A stretch of DNA of 64,000 nt. Origin: Paraglaciecola mesophila. GTDB lineage: Bacteria; Pseudomonadota; Gammaproteobacteria; Enterobacterales; Alteromonadaceae. The notes beneath the pieces are model-generated. The model saw nothing but the letters and a program-made list of their open reading frames with translations, did not search any database and had not been told where the DNA came from. The position numbers and the translations under genes were made by a program. The stretch lies in assembly GCF_009906955.1 (NCBI RefSeq), contig NZ_CP047656.1:2063501-2127500 (forward strand), read 5' to 3'. The stretch's first letter is position 1. Each line of letters starts with the position of its first letter. Below are positions 46,384-56,324 of this stretch, piece after piece.

Positions 46384-49047
46384 CTACAACGTGTATATTT
46401 TTTGACGATGAGAAAAAGCTCTTTCCCCACCTTCCAAAATTGCGCAACAATCTTTCTGAATAGAGCCTCTATCAATAGAACCTCTATTAACAATCGATGT
46501 TTGATCATTTGTACTTCTAAGTGGAATAATTAATTCCGCATCACCCAGAACTGCAATATTTGCATTATGTGTAACAATAATGACCTGTCTTGTTTCTTTG
46601 ATCTTTTTGAGATTGGTAACAATTGTTTTATATATAAATTCACTATCCAGATGGTCCTCTGGCTGATCAATTAGAAGCGGAATATTATTTTTAGACTGTA
46701 TTAATATTGCTAACAGAATTGACTGTTGTTGCCCTAATGACAATTTAGAGATCGACTTAGATATATTTTTTATTTGCCCATTAATCTCTACAACTTTCGT
46801 CACTAATATATTAGGTCGATCTTCGTAGGTAAGCGCTTCAAAATCTTCATACGAATAGTTATCACGTACACGCTCAATGATTCGCTCTATATCTTCATCA
46901 GAAAAGACACGCTTATTGTCTTCATCCAACAACGCTTCGAAAAGCGTTTTTCTACCGCGCTTCACCTCTGAAGCAAAGGTTATTGGAGATAAGTTTGATG
47001 CGATGATCTCAGATTTTTTAACTTGAGATGTTCTCCACCCCATCACCTGCTTCATAAGCTCTTCGAAGCTTGGCGAATAAGTTCCTTCAGTGTATTTAGC
47101 TGCAACAAAGAGACCATCAACTGAATTTTTCAAATTATCGTTTATTTGAATACTAAAAGCATAGCGTACCTTATAAATTTCCTTCTTTAACTCTAAACGT
47201 TTCTTCAGCAGGTCGCTTCTATATTTTTGGGTTTCTTTTAATTTAAGCTGATCTTTTTCGAGCTTTCTTAAGCGCTTTTCATAATATTCAAGATCATTGG
47301 CTATTTGATTTATTTTTCCAATGTCAAAAGGGATTCCGGCTTTATCTAACTCTGCTTTTTTCTCGTCAATCTTCTTTTGTATTTCTGATTCTTTTGACTT
47401 CCATGAATCCAACTGGACTTTAAGGAGAGCTATTTTCTCCTCTAAAGCAACATTTAATTCGTCAGATTTAATTGAAACAATTCCAGAGAATTCGTTAATA
47501 AGCTTCTTTACTTCAGTAAATTGATCCTTCCCCACAATGATTTCTTCATCAGAGAAGTTATTGAAATAGTCAAATAAGTCAGTATCTTTTAGTACTTTTC
47601 GGTAGTTTTTAACAAGTTCTTTAAGTTGCTCAATAAGATCATTCCTTAACCCCTTTTCCTTAACCAAGGCTACTTGATGTTTAACAAGCTCACCTACTTT
47701 ATCTTTTTCTAATCTTGATTTTTTTTCTTTAAGCGCTTGAAGCTGTCTTTCAGTATCTTTTATAGCCAAAACTTCAATCCGCAGCTTTCCCAATTCACTT
47801 TGATTATTTAGTAGCAAGTCACAAACATTGTCATCTTCATTTTTTAGATGTTCAAGCTCCAAAAAACCATCTAAAAATGCTAGCAATGCTTCTGGGTCAT
47901 TATCGCTATTTTTTACTGTATCGGCCGTTTCACTTTGCCCATAGCACTCGATAGGGACTCTTTGAAGACCGTCCTGTCCATCTGTATGATTAAATGTATG
48001 ATCATTCTTTGAACGTCGAAATTCTAATTCTTTTCCTGTCTCATCTTCGTAAAATAAACTGATATCATCAGGCCATACATCACTATCAATAACATTCTTA
48101 GATGATTCATTGCCTGACGCTACGCGTATAATTTCCATTAATGTTGACTTACCGGTTCCCCTACCACCAATTATGCAACTAAGGTTATCACTGAAGTCAA
48201 CTCTTTGGTCGTGCAGAAGACCACCTTTAATATGGACACCAGTAAATTTAGCAACCTTTTCAGGAATTGTATCTTCAAGACGTACTCGTGATTCATAAGA
48301 ACTCAAGGAAATACGAAGAGCATCAAAACTCAGTTCATCAACTTTAAAGCGTGTTAGCTTTTTATTGCCTTCTGCATTAGTTCCAAGCTTATTAATAGAG
48401 TGTGAATCCGAGGACATAACTTTAGGCAGAATGACTTCATCGTGAAGTTCAAGTTTTTCTCGTCTTTTTTTGACTAAAGACAATCGATGAGTATTGGTAT
48501 CGTTATCAGTATAAAGATCAAAACTTTCCTTTTTACTTATTTCAAGAGCAAGTAATGCAGAATGACAAAACAAATCATCCATCTGAGCATTAAATCTAGA
48601 CACAGTCTTTTCAAACCCTGAATCTAATTCAATATGAGCTAGCACCCCAAAGCCATGGTACTGTTCTGCTAAATTTAAGCATTCAACAATACCCTGTGAA
48701 CAACGTTCTTTGTCATCAGAAATATTTAGCTTTCCGTGAAATGATCTTAGGTTTTTAAAAGAATTAAAATACACAAGAAGGTGTCCTTGTGTTGTACTAA
48801 CTTCTATTCCAGGGACTACAAGTATGTCTTTATCTTGAGCGTAATCAATTGCAATATTACTGTTTAGAATCTCGTTGTGGTCTGTAATACTAATTATTTT
48901 TAAATTGGATCTTAACGCAGTATCTACTATATTTTTAGGCGTCATTTTTTCGTCTGTCACATCAAACGAACCGAAATCTATTCCGTAAGAATGAATATGA
49001 AGGTCAGCTCTAACGAACTTCGCACCTTTATTGAAATTGTTAACCAC
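46384..49047 (-). CDS. PHP-domain plus SMC-like AAA ATPase (TrlF-like), first integron cassette
   Basis: 887 residues. The N-terminal PHP phosphoesterase has metal motifs DLHIHS (15-20), TDHN (55-58), PGIEVS (79-84), His138 and SDSHS (213-217). An ABC/SMC-like ATPase follows: Walker A GGRGTGKST (294-302), a long coiled coil (about 400-650), signature LSLGQQQS, Walker B LLIDQPEDHLD and a final THNAN motif. The layout is that of TrlF-family ATPases, found in variable genomic regions and suspected in phage defence. As the cassette next to the integrase it would be the most recently gained and best expressed. Role in defence is inference. Confidence 0.85.
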   Translation of the reverse strand: MVNNFNKGAKFVRADLHIHSYGIDFGSFDVTDEKMTPKNIVDTALRSNLKIISITDHNEILNSNIAIDYAQDKDILVVPGIEVSTTQGHLLVYFNSFKNLRSFHGKLNISDDKERCSQGIVECLNLAEQYHGFGVLAHIELDSGFEKTVSRFNAQMDDLFCHSALLALEISKKESFDLYTDNDTNTHRLSLVKKRREKLELHDEVILPKVMSSDSHSINKLGTNAEGNKKLTRFKVDELSFDALRISLSSYESRVRLEDTIPEKVAKFTGVHIKGGLLHDQRVDFSDNLSCIIGGRGTGKSTLMEIIRVASGNESSKNVIDSDVWPDDISLFYEDETGKELEFRRSKNDHTFNHTDGQDGLQRVPIECYGQSETADTVKNSDNDPEALLAFLDGFLELEHLKNEDDNVCDLLLNNQSELGKLRIEVLAIKDTERQLQALKEKKSRLEKDKVGELVKHQVALVKEKGLRNDLIEQLKELVKNYRKVLKDTDLFDYFNNFSDEEIIVGKDQFTEVKKLINEFSGIVSIKSDELNVALEEKIALLKVQLDSWKSKESEIQKKIDEKKAELDKAGIPFDIGKINQIANDLEYYEKRLRKLEKDQLKLKETQKYRSDLLKKRLELKKEIYKVRYAFSIQINDNLKNSVDGLFVAAKYTEGTYSPSFEELMKQVMGWRTSQVKKSEIIASNLSPITFASEVKRGRKTLFEALLDEDNKRVFSDEDIERIIERVRDNYSYEDFEALTYEDRPNILVTKVVEINGQIKNISKSISKLSLGQQQSILLAILIQSKNNIPLLIDQPEDHLDSEFIYKTIVTNLKKIKETRQVIIVTHNANIAVLGDAELIIPLRSTNDQTSIVNRGSIDRGSIQKDCCAILEGGERAFSHRQKIYTL

Positions 49048-49419
49048 AATTAACTCCTAATTAATGGATTGAAGGGTATAGAATCCCTGAATTCATAGTC
49101 TTCTTTGGAAAGATAAATACACCCCACTGAGAGGCATTTAACGCTTATTATCGAGCATGTCGTATATGTAACTTCTAGATATGATTGTTGTTTTCATCAT
49201 TTTAAGTTCTTACCTTCTGATTTTATTCAGTATTTTTTACTATCGTGCGAGTAAAACCACTCGGAGTTGCAAAAGCAAAAGGAGACTTAGGTTTAACGAG
49301 ACTTTTCTGCTTCCTATTAAAAACTATGTGAAAAATATTTTCCATAGTTAAATTAATAACTTAGCATATTTTTGAAAAACAAAACGAGACCTTAGAAATT
49401 TACATAATAGGAAGCAATC
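49048..49419. other. Integron platform: attI region and candidate cassette promoter
   Basis: Region between the first cassette gene and the integrase promoter. Minus-strand core candidates are GTTAAAC at 49297-49291 and GTTAAAT at 49142-49136. A direct repeat ACGAGAC (about 49296-49302 and 49384-49390) flanks the first and resembles the paired integrase-binding repeats of attI sites. The true crossover point cannot be decided from one array. Confidence 0.4.
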
Positions 49420-49464
49420 TTGACACAATTTAAAAACATGCATTATACCTGTATATAAAAACAG
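49420..49464 (+). promoter_or_regulatory. Integrase promoter with LexA (SOS) box
   Basis: A -35 TTGACA (49420-49425), 17-bp spacer and -10 TTATAC (49443-49448). It is directly followed by CTGT-N8-ACAG (49449-49464), a match to the LexA consensus with an A/T-rich centre. LexA bound here would cover the transcription start. Ribosome site AGGAG lies eight bases before ATG 49487. Confidence 0.8.
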
Positions 49465-49486
49465 TTCGTTTGCAGGAGATAATATT

Positions 49487-50446
49487 ATGTCCAAGTCACC
49501 TTTTATAGAATCTATTAGGGTTACTTTGCGAACCAAAAGGTATAGCATAAAAACGGAAAAGGCCTACCTTCATTGGATTAGACGATTTATTTATTTCAAC
49601 GGCAAGCGTCATCCTAAAGATATGGGGGAACTAGAAGTTGAACAGTTTTTGTCACATCTTGCTATAGCGTTAAAAGTTTCCCCAACCACTCAAAACCAAG
49701 CCTTGTGTGCCGTAATTTTTATGTATCGTCATGTGCTTAATATGGACTTAACCAACATGTCCTTTAAATTCGCTAAGACACCTGTCCGTGTTCCAGAAGT
49801 ATTAAGTCATAATGATGCGATTGCCGTAATCAATAAATTACGAGGGGTTCATCATACTATTGGCACACTAATGTATGGCGCGGGATTCCGTATATCTGAG
49901 GTGTTGAAGCGGCGCGTAAAAGATTTTGATTTTGAACGAAACACTATTTTTATTTTTCGCTCAAAAGGCCAAAAAGACCGTGTAACAATGTTTCCAGAAT
50001 TGGCTAAGCACCAGATTACTAGACAAATTCAAAAAGTGGAGTGTATTCATCAAAAGGATATTGATGAAGGGTATGGGCTGTCATCACTACCACCTGCTCT
50101 AATACGTAAATACGGGAAGGCCGCTACGAACTTATCTTGGCAATATATATTTCCTTCAACTACACGATGTGTTCACCCTTACGATGGCTATGTATGCCGT
50201 CATCACCTTCATCAAACGGGGTTTCGGAAGGCATTAAAAAAAGCAGTTCAAGAAACAGGAATTTTAAAACGGGTTACATCACATACGTTTCGGCATAGTT
50301 TCGCAACACGATTGCTCGAAACAGGGCATGACATTAGAGTAGTACAAGAATTACTGGGGCATGATGATGTAAAAACCACACAAATTTATACCCACGTTTT
50401 GGGTAAGCATAAGTCTGGAGCGATAAGTCCGGTGGATGCGAGTTGA
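49487..50446 (+). CDS. intI: Integron integrase IntI
   Basis: 319 residues. A tyrosine recombinase with core-binding domain about 1-100 and catalytic residues Arg135 ([10 protein letters not shown]), His266 and Arg269 ([13 protein letters not shown]), His292 (LLGHDD) and Tyr301 (TQIYTHV). It carries the integron-specific extra helix region between the second and third catalytic boxes (about 190-245, including [21 protein letters not shown] and [14 protein letters not shown]). It recombines attI with folded single-stranded attC sites. It is divergent from the cassette array, as in most integrons, and appears intact. Confidence 0.93.
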   Translation: MSKSPFIESIRVTLRTKRYSIKTEKAYLHWIRRFIYFNGKRHPKDMGELEVEQFLSHLAIALKVSPTTQNQALCAVIFMYRHVLNMDLTNMSFKFAKTPVRVPEVLSHNDAIAVINKLRGVHHTIGTLMYGAGFRISEVLKRRVKDFDFERNTIFIFRSKGQKDRVTMFPELAKHQITRQIQKVECIHQKDIDEGYGLSSLPPALIRKYGKAATNLSWQYIFPSTTRCVHPYDGYVCRHHLHQTGFRKALKKAVQETGILKRVTSHTFRHSFATRLLETGHDIRVVQELLGHDDVKTTQIYTHVLGKHKSGAISPVDAS

Positions 50447-50741
50447 AATATCCAAAGAAGTAGCAGACTTTTTCAGCCACTCTCTTAAAGTGTCCGCTAG
50501 CGCTTTTTCTATCGTAATAACTAAAGAAAAACCAATGTCCGCTCTTGACACATTAGGATCAGACAACGCCTAAAAATCGATACTAATGAATGTCCGCTCC
50601 TTGTCTTCAGCGGACTACTATCGCAGTTTCGCCAATGACCGCTTTTCGCTCATTTCAGCCTGCAGAGGCTGCTCCGTAACTATCAGTTCGATGCATCAAG
50701 TTAGCAGTGCATCTATAGTTTAAAATCCGCTGTTAATCTTC
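50447..50741. other. Intergenic region between integrase and GntR operon
   Basis: 295 bp without a gene. TGTCCGCT recurs several times (near 50489, 50534 and 50590), a low-complexity echo I cannot interpret. It marks the right edge of the integron. Confidence 0.35.
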
Positions 50742-50775
50742 CTAAAAACAAAAACACCAGCCTAAGCTGGTGTTT
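50742..50775 (-). terminator. Rho-independent terminator of the first GntR gene
   Basis: On the minus strand, a perfect 10-bp stem AAACACCAGC / GCTGGTGTTT with a 4-nt loop (50752-50775) is followed by TTTTTGTTTTT. It lies about 45 bp after the GntR stop and shields the integron from the operon. Confidence 0.9.
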
Positions 50776-50817
50776 AATTGTTTGATGCTCACTTACTGAG
50801 TCATGTTACCTATAAGG

Positions 50818-51558
50818 CTATTTGTACTTAGCGACTTTATCGACCAATCGGTGGTCTGCATCTTTAAGTAAGTTAGTGGTTAACTCTTCAGCTCGATCGG
50901 CATCTCGATTAGCAATAGCGTTACACACCTCACGATGAAATGGCACTGAGGTTTTATTTGCACGAGGATCTTTGTTGGTTAAACGAATACTGACTAACAA
51001 AGCCGAGTAAATAACACCTTCCATCGCTTTTAAAAACTCATTGTGAGCAGCACGCAAAACAGCACGGTGAAACTCAGCATCAGCAATAATAAAGTTTTCT
51101 ACTGTGCCCTCTTCTTGCTCCATGGCAACACACGCCGCTTCTATTTCAGCAATGTCTTCCGCTGTAGCACGTTCTGCCGCCCAGCGAGACGCTTTCGGTT
51201 CAAATGCTAAGCGAATTTCCATTAATTGCTTTAGAAACGCGGGGTTAGGTGGAGCAGATAGATGCCAAGCTAATACATCATCATCTAACATTGACCATTG
51301 GTCACGTGCTCTAACGCGAGTGCCAATGCCTCGACGAACATCGAGTAGTCCTTTGCCAACCAATATTTTAACCGCATCTCTTACAACGACTCGGCTGACC
51401 TGATAGCGTGTTGCTAAGGTATTCTCTTCATCAATAAGTGTACCGGGCTCGTACGTACCGGCAACAATGCGCCTGCCTAATTCGCGGGCGACTTGTACCG
51501 GCATACTCGGCGTCATCGTCGCCGTGCGCTTAAGATCGTAATATACTAGTTCGCTCAT
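50818..51558 (-). CDS. GntR/FCD-family transcriptional regulator (copy 1)
   Basis: 246 residues. The N-terminal winged helix reads [50 protein letters not shown] in order. The C-terminal all-helical FCD domain has metal/effector motifs ([48 protein letters not shown]). It is clearly paralogous to the regulator at 59.5-60.3 kb, with most positions identical by eye. A variant of the palindromic operator lies 13-25 bp before its ATG, suggesting autoregulation. FCD regulators of this kind respond to sugar acids such as 2-keto-3-deoxy acids; the effector here is inferred. Confidence 0.92.
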   Translation of the reverse strand: MSELVYYDLKRTATMTPSMPVQVARELGRRIVAGTYEPGTLIDEENTLATRYQVSRVVVRDAVKILVGKGLLDVRRGIGTRVRARDQWSMLDDDVLAWHLSAPPNPAFLKQLMEIRLAFEPKASRWAAERATAEDIAEIEAACVAMEQEEGTVENFIIADAEFHRAVLRAAHNEFLKAMEGVIYSALLVSIRLTNKDPRANKTSVPFHREVCNAIANRDADRAEELTTNLLKDADHRLVDKVAKYK

Positions 51559-51570
51559 GGTAATATTCTA

Positions 51571-51583
51571 AACATATTATGTT
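51571..51583. promoter_or_regulatory. Variant GntR-type operator
   Basis: AACAT-ATT-ATGTT, matching the core of the three strong palindromes with one centre change and shorter arms. It lies 13 bp before the start codon of the first GntR gene. Confidence 0.55.
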
Positions 51584-51711
51584 AGGGGATGCTGTAAATG
51601 TACCACGCTTACAGAATGATACAAAGCATATTACCTCACTACTTGTGTAAATGATCGTCAAGACAATTGTTAACGAAACAATAACGCCGCTCAAGCGTGT
51701 CTTTATCTCAA

Positions 51712-53268
51712 TTAGTGGCGTACCAAATCCCGCTCTATATCTTCAATACTTTTGCCTTTGGTTTCCGGCAATATTTTAGCCATAACTAACATGCCAATGA
51801 ATGCGATAATGCCATAGTTTAAAAATGTGTTGGCTGCCCCCAAGTTTTCCAGTTGCCAAGGGAAAAATTGCTGTATTAGGTAGCTCGATACACTTTGCAC
51901 GAAAGCCGCTACTGGCAACGCGACACTGCGCACGTTGTTCGGAAATATTTCTGAGAATATTACCCACATCACAGGCCCTATCGACATGTTGAACGCCGCT
52001 AGAAAGGTGAATAATCCAAACAGTACAAAAAACGCATTAATCGTAATGGTTGAGTTAATAATGGCTCCGCTGACCAAAGGTAAGTCTTTTTTAGAGTAAA
52101 TCCCTGTCAATTCACGCTTCAAGTCCACGTCTGTGGCATAAGTTTTCCCTACCAATGGCTGCAATAATGTGACATCGACATTGCTTTGCTGAATCTTAAC
52201 GATGGCCTCTTCGCTCAATTCATAATGTGCTGACTTAAATCCATACCAGATCGAGGTATGGGCGATACCGATAAACAACAAGCCAATAAGGGTCAGGTTA
52301 CGACGCCCCCATTGCTCAACAAATCGAATGGCAACAAGGGTGAAAATTACCGCGACTAACCCTAGAATGACGGTTTGCATGAAGGTATCTTCTACTGACA
52401 TGCCAATCTGCTCAAATACCGTGGGTGCATAAAATAGCACCGCATTCATACCACTTGCACCTTGTACGATAGCGTAAGCAAACGCCACACATAAAACCAA
52501 TGTAAAACGCTTACTGAAGAGGGTTTTTAACTGGGTAATAGGTGTGTTTTTAGACTCTTTTTGTAGGCTTTCTTGTACTGAATGGATCAGTTGTTCAATC
52601 TGCTCTGCAGGAGCAATTTTTGCAAAGGCTTCACGCGCCTCCTCGATCCGTCCTTTTGCTACCAGCCACCTTGGTGAGCGCGGCACAGTTAACAGTAGTA
52701 AGAACCAAACGATATTAGGCACCAATTCAAATCCGAGCATTAATCGCCACACATTTTCATTGTCTATCCAGGCAATACTGTCCATGGACAACACCAAACA
52801 ATAATTGGCGACAAATGCCACTAAGCTGCCTAACGTAATTAACAGCTGATTAATCGATACGAATTTACCCCGCTTATCAGCAGGTGCTATCTCACCAATA
52901 TACATAGCGGAAACCGTAATGGAGGCAAAAGCAACTCCCCCAATAAAACGGCCCACAACTAACATGGCATAGCTAGTTGCAAATGCTGATAACAAAGTAG
53001 ACAAAGAGTAAGTCAGAGCAATCGCCAACAAAACTTTTCGACGACCAAATTTGTCACAAAATGAACCGGTAAACATCAGCGCCAAAATCACGCCTAAAAT
53101 AGCGACCCCAACCACTGTTCCAGTTTGGATGCTACTGAGTTCAAATTGTGAATTTACGAATCGCAGTGCACCGGAAATATTGGCTGCATCCAAGCCAAAT
53201 ACAAAGCCACCAAAGGCGGCAATAATGGCAAACTTGGTCACATTTCTGTCGACGTTACTAATAGTCAT
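51712..53268 (-). CDS. Sugar porter, MFS superfamily
   Basis: About 518 residues from ATG 53268 (GGA nine bases upstream; a TTG four codons earlier is less likely). Twelve membrane spans and sugar-porter motifs are present: FCDKFGRRKVLL, VPRSPRWLVAKGR and the C-terminal PETKGKSIEDIERDLV. A longer-than-usual loop sits between spans 9 and 10 (about 345-400), as in several bacterial galactose/xylose/inositol:H+ symporters. It is the last gene of the five-gene sugar-acid operon and probably brings the desulfated sugar or 3,6-anhydrogalactose into the cell. Confidence 0.9.
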   Translation of the reverse strand: MTISNVDRNVTKFAIIAAFGGFVFGLDAANISGALRFVNSQFELSSIQTGTVVGVAILGVILALMFTGSFCDKFGRRKVLLAIALTYSLSTLLSAFATSYAMLVVGRFIGGVAFASITVSAMYIGEIAPADKRGKFVSINQLLITLGSLVAFVANYCLVLSMDSIAWIDNENVWRLMLGFELVPNIVWFLLLLTVPRSPRWLVAKGRIEEAREAFAKIAPAEQIEQLIHSVQESLQKESKNTPITQLKTLFSKRFTLVLCVAFAYAIVQGASGMNAVLFYAPTVFEQIGMSVEDTFMQTVILGLVAVIFTLVAIRFVEQWGRRNLTLIGLLFIGIAHTSIWYGFKSAHYELSEEAIVKIQQSNVDVTLLQPLVGKTYATDVDLKRELTGIYSKKDLPLVSGAIINSTITINAFFVLFGLFTFLAAFNMSIGPVMWVIFSEIFPNNVRSVALPVAAFVQSVSSYLIQQFFPWQLENLGAANTFLNYGIIAFIGMLVMAKILPETKGKSIEDIERDLVRH

Positions 53269-53393
53269 TTTACATTCCAACTTGATTAGCGGTTTGTCAC
53301 TACGTATAACCGATGGCGTTCATTCATCAGTATCGTGTATTAACTCACCCTTGTTATTGTTGTTAGTGGTGGCGCATTAGAGGCAAATAGCCT

Positions 53394-54029
53394 TTATTTT
53401 TTTGCTGCGCGCCATGCATTCACATAGCCTTTCGCGTTGTCGGTGACTTGCTCTACCGTCATACCCGCTTTATATAAACCCGAACCTAAACCAAATCCGG
53501 CAGCACCTGCTGTGATAAACCCTTCCATAGTGGTATTAGACACGCCCCCAACTGGCAGCACAGGAACACTGCTTGGTAGCACCGCCATCATTCCTTTGAG
53601 CCCAGTGGCACCTATGGTATCTGCTGGAAACAGTTTGATGGCATCCGCCCCAGCATCAATGGCAGAAAACGCTTCCGAAACAGTGTAAAACCCTGGAACC
53701 GAAAACAACCCTTTGGATTTAGTATGGCGAATCACATCAGGGTTGACGTTTGGCGAGATAATAATTCGCCCACCTGCGGCTGCAACCTCATCGACCTGAG
53801 CACAGCTTAAAACTGTTCCAGCACCGATGATTAACGTGTCACCAAATGCAGCCACTAATCGTTTAATGCTTTCATAGGGTTGAGGCGAATTCAGGGGCAC
53901 CTCGATAACATTAAATCCTTGCTCTTGTAATGTTTTTGCCACGTCGACCACTTCATCAGGGGTGATCCCACGCAAAATAGCCACCAGCGGTAATTCATTC
54001 AACGCTTCGTGTAATGTCATTAAACTCAT
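53394..54029 (-). CDS. 2-dehydro-3-deoxy-6-phosphogalactonate aldolase (DauD/DgoA-like)
   Basis: 211 residues of the KDPG/KDPGal aldolase family. Catalytic residues visible are Glu43 (VIEVPLNSPQP), Arg20 (AILRG) and the Schiff-base Lys132 (AIKLFPA). The text VPLNSPQPYESIKRL and LFPADTIGATGLKGM is typical of the galactonate type rather than the KDPG type (which has PAE). It splits the phosphorylated 2-keto-3-deoxy sugar acid to pyruvate and glyceraldehyde-3-phosphate. Fourth gene of the operon. Confidence 0.9.
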   Translation of the reverse strand: MSLMTLHEALNELPLVAILRGITPDEVVDVAKTLQEQGFNVIEVPLNSPQPYESIKRLVAAFGDTLIIGAGTVLSCAQVDEVAAAGGRIIISPNVNPDVIRHTKSKGLFSVPGFYTVSEAFSAIDAGADAIKLFPADTIGATGLKGMMAVLPSSVPVLPVGGVSNTTMEGFITAGAAGFGLGSGLYKAGMTVEQVTDNAKGYVNAWRAAKK

Positions 54030-54080
54030 TGCTTTTCCTTATCGAAAACTGTTACTGCATTGGATAGATAACGCCAAGCG

Positions 54081-55124
54081 CTATACCTTACCAGCGGCTT
54101 TGGCAATATTAAGAATACCAAGGCACGACGCCGTTTCAGCAGCAACACTACGCACATTAAAATAGGTAGAAGCGATCACTCGCTCATATAGCTCAGTTAG
54201 GGCTGGCGCGCCCACAAGGATAATTGGTGCGTATATCTGCTGCGCTTTGTCGCCCGTACTATCCTTGGTGTTTTTTTCTTGATATACCTCGAGCATGTCA
54301 AAAACCTCAGTGGCAATCAGCATGCCTGATAGGTAACTATGCACACCTGCTGGCTCGATCTCTTGATTAAGTACTTTACTTCTGGCACTAAAAAGTTTGT
54401 GCAATAGCGAGCCTGGGGCTTGAGCAGTTCTTACACCGGCATCAAACGCAGCACCATTAAACGCATCGGCACTCGTTTCATGCTGATACATTTTGCCTAA
54501 TATGCTGTGCTCATTGAGCAAGGCAAACAATTCTCCCGTCATATAGGTGCTAAATTGACGAATACTCGGTGCGCCTTGTAAAGATGGATCATGTGATACA
54601 TCAACTTGGGCCCATTTAGAATGTGTGCCGGGTAAGCACACTAATTGCGTACTAGCCTCTGTTAGTTCATGATCGTGAGCGCCACTTTGCGCTTGCATTT
54701 TGTGCGCTGATAACGCGCCAAATATTTGCACTTCTTCGCCACGCATCACGTCAACTAAACCAAAGTTTGACAGGCCTTTTACCCCAGGCACAATAAATGC
54801 CTGTAATTGTTCATCATTTGACACTTGGCACAGATTGGCCGCTAAATCATCTAACCTGCTAGGGCACGGTATGTAACCCGCGTCTTGCCAACCTTGCATA
54901 CTACCGACCATGCCAGCCAAAATCACAGGGATTGATTTAACGCTTAACCAAGGTTGCAAAAGCTGGCGTAGTTCCGGGCCGTACTGACCCGAGCTAAAAT
55001 TCAACACCCCTTTATCGCTTTGCAAGCGGTCTAAGACCGCACCTTGCGTATCAATAAGATAAGCACGTAAATTAGAACTGCCCCAATCTACGCATATCAG
55101 CGCCGCACGATTGAAATCAAGCAT
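54081..55124 (-). CDS. 2-dehydro-3-deoxygalactonokinase (DauC/DgoK-like)
   Basis: 347 residues of the DgoK family (actin-like ATPase fold): VDWGSSNLRAYLID at 12-25 (phosphate 1), PVILAGMVGSMQGW, CLPGTHSKWAQV and YMTGELFALLNEHSIL. A low-similarity insert (VYQEKNTKDSTGDKAQQIY) is near residue 285. It phosphorylates 2-keto-3-deoxy-D-galactonate with ATP. DgoK-type rather than PfkB-type kinase argues for the D-galacto series, as in carrageenan breakdown. It starts 36 bp after the cycloisomerase stop. Confidence 0.9.
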   Translation of the reverse strand: MLDFNRAALICVDWGSSNLRAYLIDTQGAVLDRLQSDKGVLNFSSGQYGPELRQLLQPWLSVKSIPVILAGMVGSMQGWQDAGYIPCPSRLDDLAANLCQVSNDEQLQAFIVPGVKGLSNFGLVDVMRGEEVQIFGALSAHKMQAQSGAHDHELTEASTQLVCLPGTHSKWAQVDVSHDPSLQGAPSIRQFSTYMTGELFALLNEHSILGKMYQHETSADAFNGAAFDAGVRTAQAPGSLLHKLFSARSKVLNQEIEPAGVHSYLSGMLIATEVFDMLEVYQEKNTKDSTGDKAQQIYAPIILVGAPALTELYERVIASTYFNVRSVAAETASCLGILNIAKAAGKV

Positions 55125-55160
55125 AACCTTGACCCATTTCAGTATTTACTCGCATACCGA

Positions 55161-56324
55161 CTAACCGCCTACAGCGTATTTTTTGATGAAGTCACGGTTT
55201 GGCTCTATGCCAAGACCAGGGCCTTTAGGTAACGCAACAACGCCGTCATTACGTTTCACTTGTTCGTTGATTTCTAATGAATCAACCAAAAGCTCCTCGC
55301 GGAATCGATTCGGCGTTGTGTCATACTCGAGCATAGGTTGTACCGGATGCGCAGCGCCTGGGAAGTCAGGTAAGGCTGCTAGTAGGTGCATATTTGTTGC
55401 CACTGCGACAGCTGAGCCCCATACATGATTCACAACAGGCACGAAATGCGCTTGTGCCAGCGCGATGACCTTTTGATAATGAGTGATACCACCTAAGCCA
55501 CACACTTCGGGTTGAAGGATATCGACACAGCGGTTTTTAATAAGATCTCGGAAACCCCAAACGGTAAATTCGCCTTCGCCTCCCGCAATGTTAACATCTA
55601 AGGCTTCGCACAACTCGCGATAGCCTTGTAAATCTTCTGGCGCAACGGGCTCTTCAAACCAAGCTACACCTAAACGTTCCAATTCACGGCCTAAAGGGAT
55701 CGCTTCGCGTGTGGTATAGGCGTGATTAGCATCGACCATTAACGACACATCTGGCCCGATCGCTTTGCGCACGGCTTCAACCAACCGCACATCTTTTTCT
55801 ACACCTAAGCCAATTTTCATTTTCATGGCTTTAAAGCCTTTATCCAAAATGGCCGCGCTTTCTAGTTCAAATCGATGCGCTAAGTCGGGCACGCGCTGCA
55901 GCATCATGCCATAACCATAAACACCGATTTCTTCTCTAAATGCACCACCCAGCAACTGATATACCGGTAGGTTATGAACTTTTCCAGCTATATCCCATAG
56001 CGCGATATCTATCCCAGATAAAGACTGAATCGGCATGCCTTTTTGGCCATGATCACGCATCAAATTGTAAGCTTTGTGCCAAATCACTTCCCGATCCAAT
56101 GGATTCATGCCCAAAATCATTGGCTGAATCACTTTTTCCACGATGGTTTTATTCGCCAAGGCGATGTTGCCGCCGCCGAAACACTCACCCCATCCTGTAA
56201 CGCCAATATCAGTGCGAACTTCCACTAAATGCGTAGTGCGCTTAAAATAATACTGCTGTGAATAACCCAACTCTTCATCTAGGTCGTATTGTAAAACGTG
56301 GCTTATAACTTGAGTAATTTTCAT
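55161..56324 (-). CDS. Enolase-superfamily enzyme, putative 3,6-anhydro-D-galactonate cycloisomerase (DauB-like)
   Basis: 387 residues of the mandelate racemase/muconate lactonising group. Lys168-x-Lys170 (KMKIG), metal ligands Asp198 (VDANHAY), Glu224 (FEEPVAPED) and Glu250 (AGGEGEF), and His300 (VVNHVWGS). The family also contains galactonate dehydratase (DgoD). The neighbouring aldehyde dehydrogenase and GH127 favour the cycloisomerase that turns 3,6-anhydro-D-galactonate into 2-keto-3-deoxygalactonate. Its ATG overlaps the dehydrogenase stop by one base (TAATG), so the two are coupled. Substrate is inference. Confidence 0.85.
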   Translation of the reverse strand: MKITQVISHVLQYDLDEELGYSQQYYFKRTTHLVEVRTDIGVTGWGECFGGGNIALANKTIVEKVIQPMILGMNPLDREVIWHKAYNLMRDHGQKGMPIQSLSGIDIALWDIAGKVHNLPVYQLLGGAFREEIGVYGYGMMLQRVPDLAHRFELESAAILDKGFKAMKMKIGLGVEKDVRLVEAVRKAIGPDVSLMVDANHAYTTREAIPLGRELERLGVAWFEEPVAPEDLQGYRELCEALDVNIAGGEGEFTVWGFRDLIKNRCVDILQPEVCGLGGITHYQKVIALAQAHFVPVVNHVWGSAVAVATNMHLLAALPDFPGAAHPVQPMLEYDTTPNRFREELLVDSLEINEQVKRNDGVVALPKGPGLGIEPNRDFIKKYAVGG

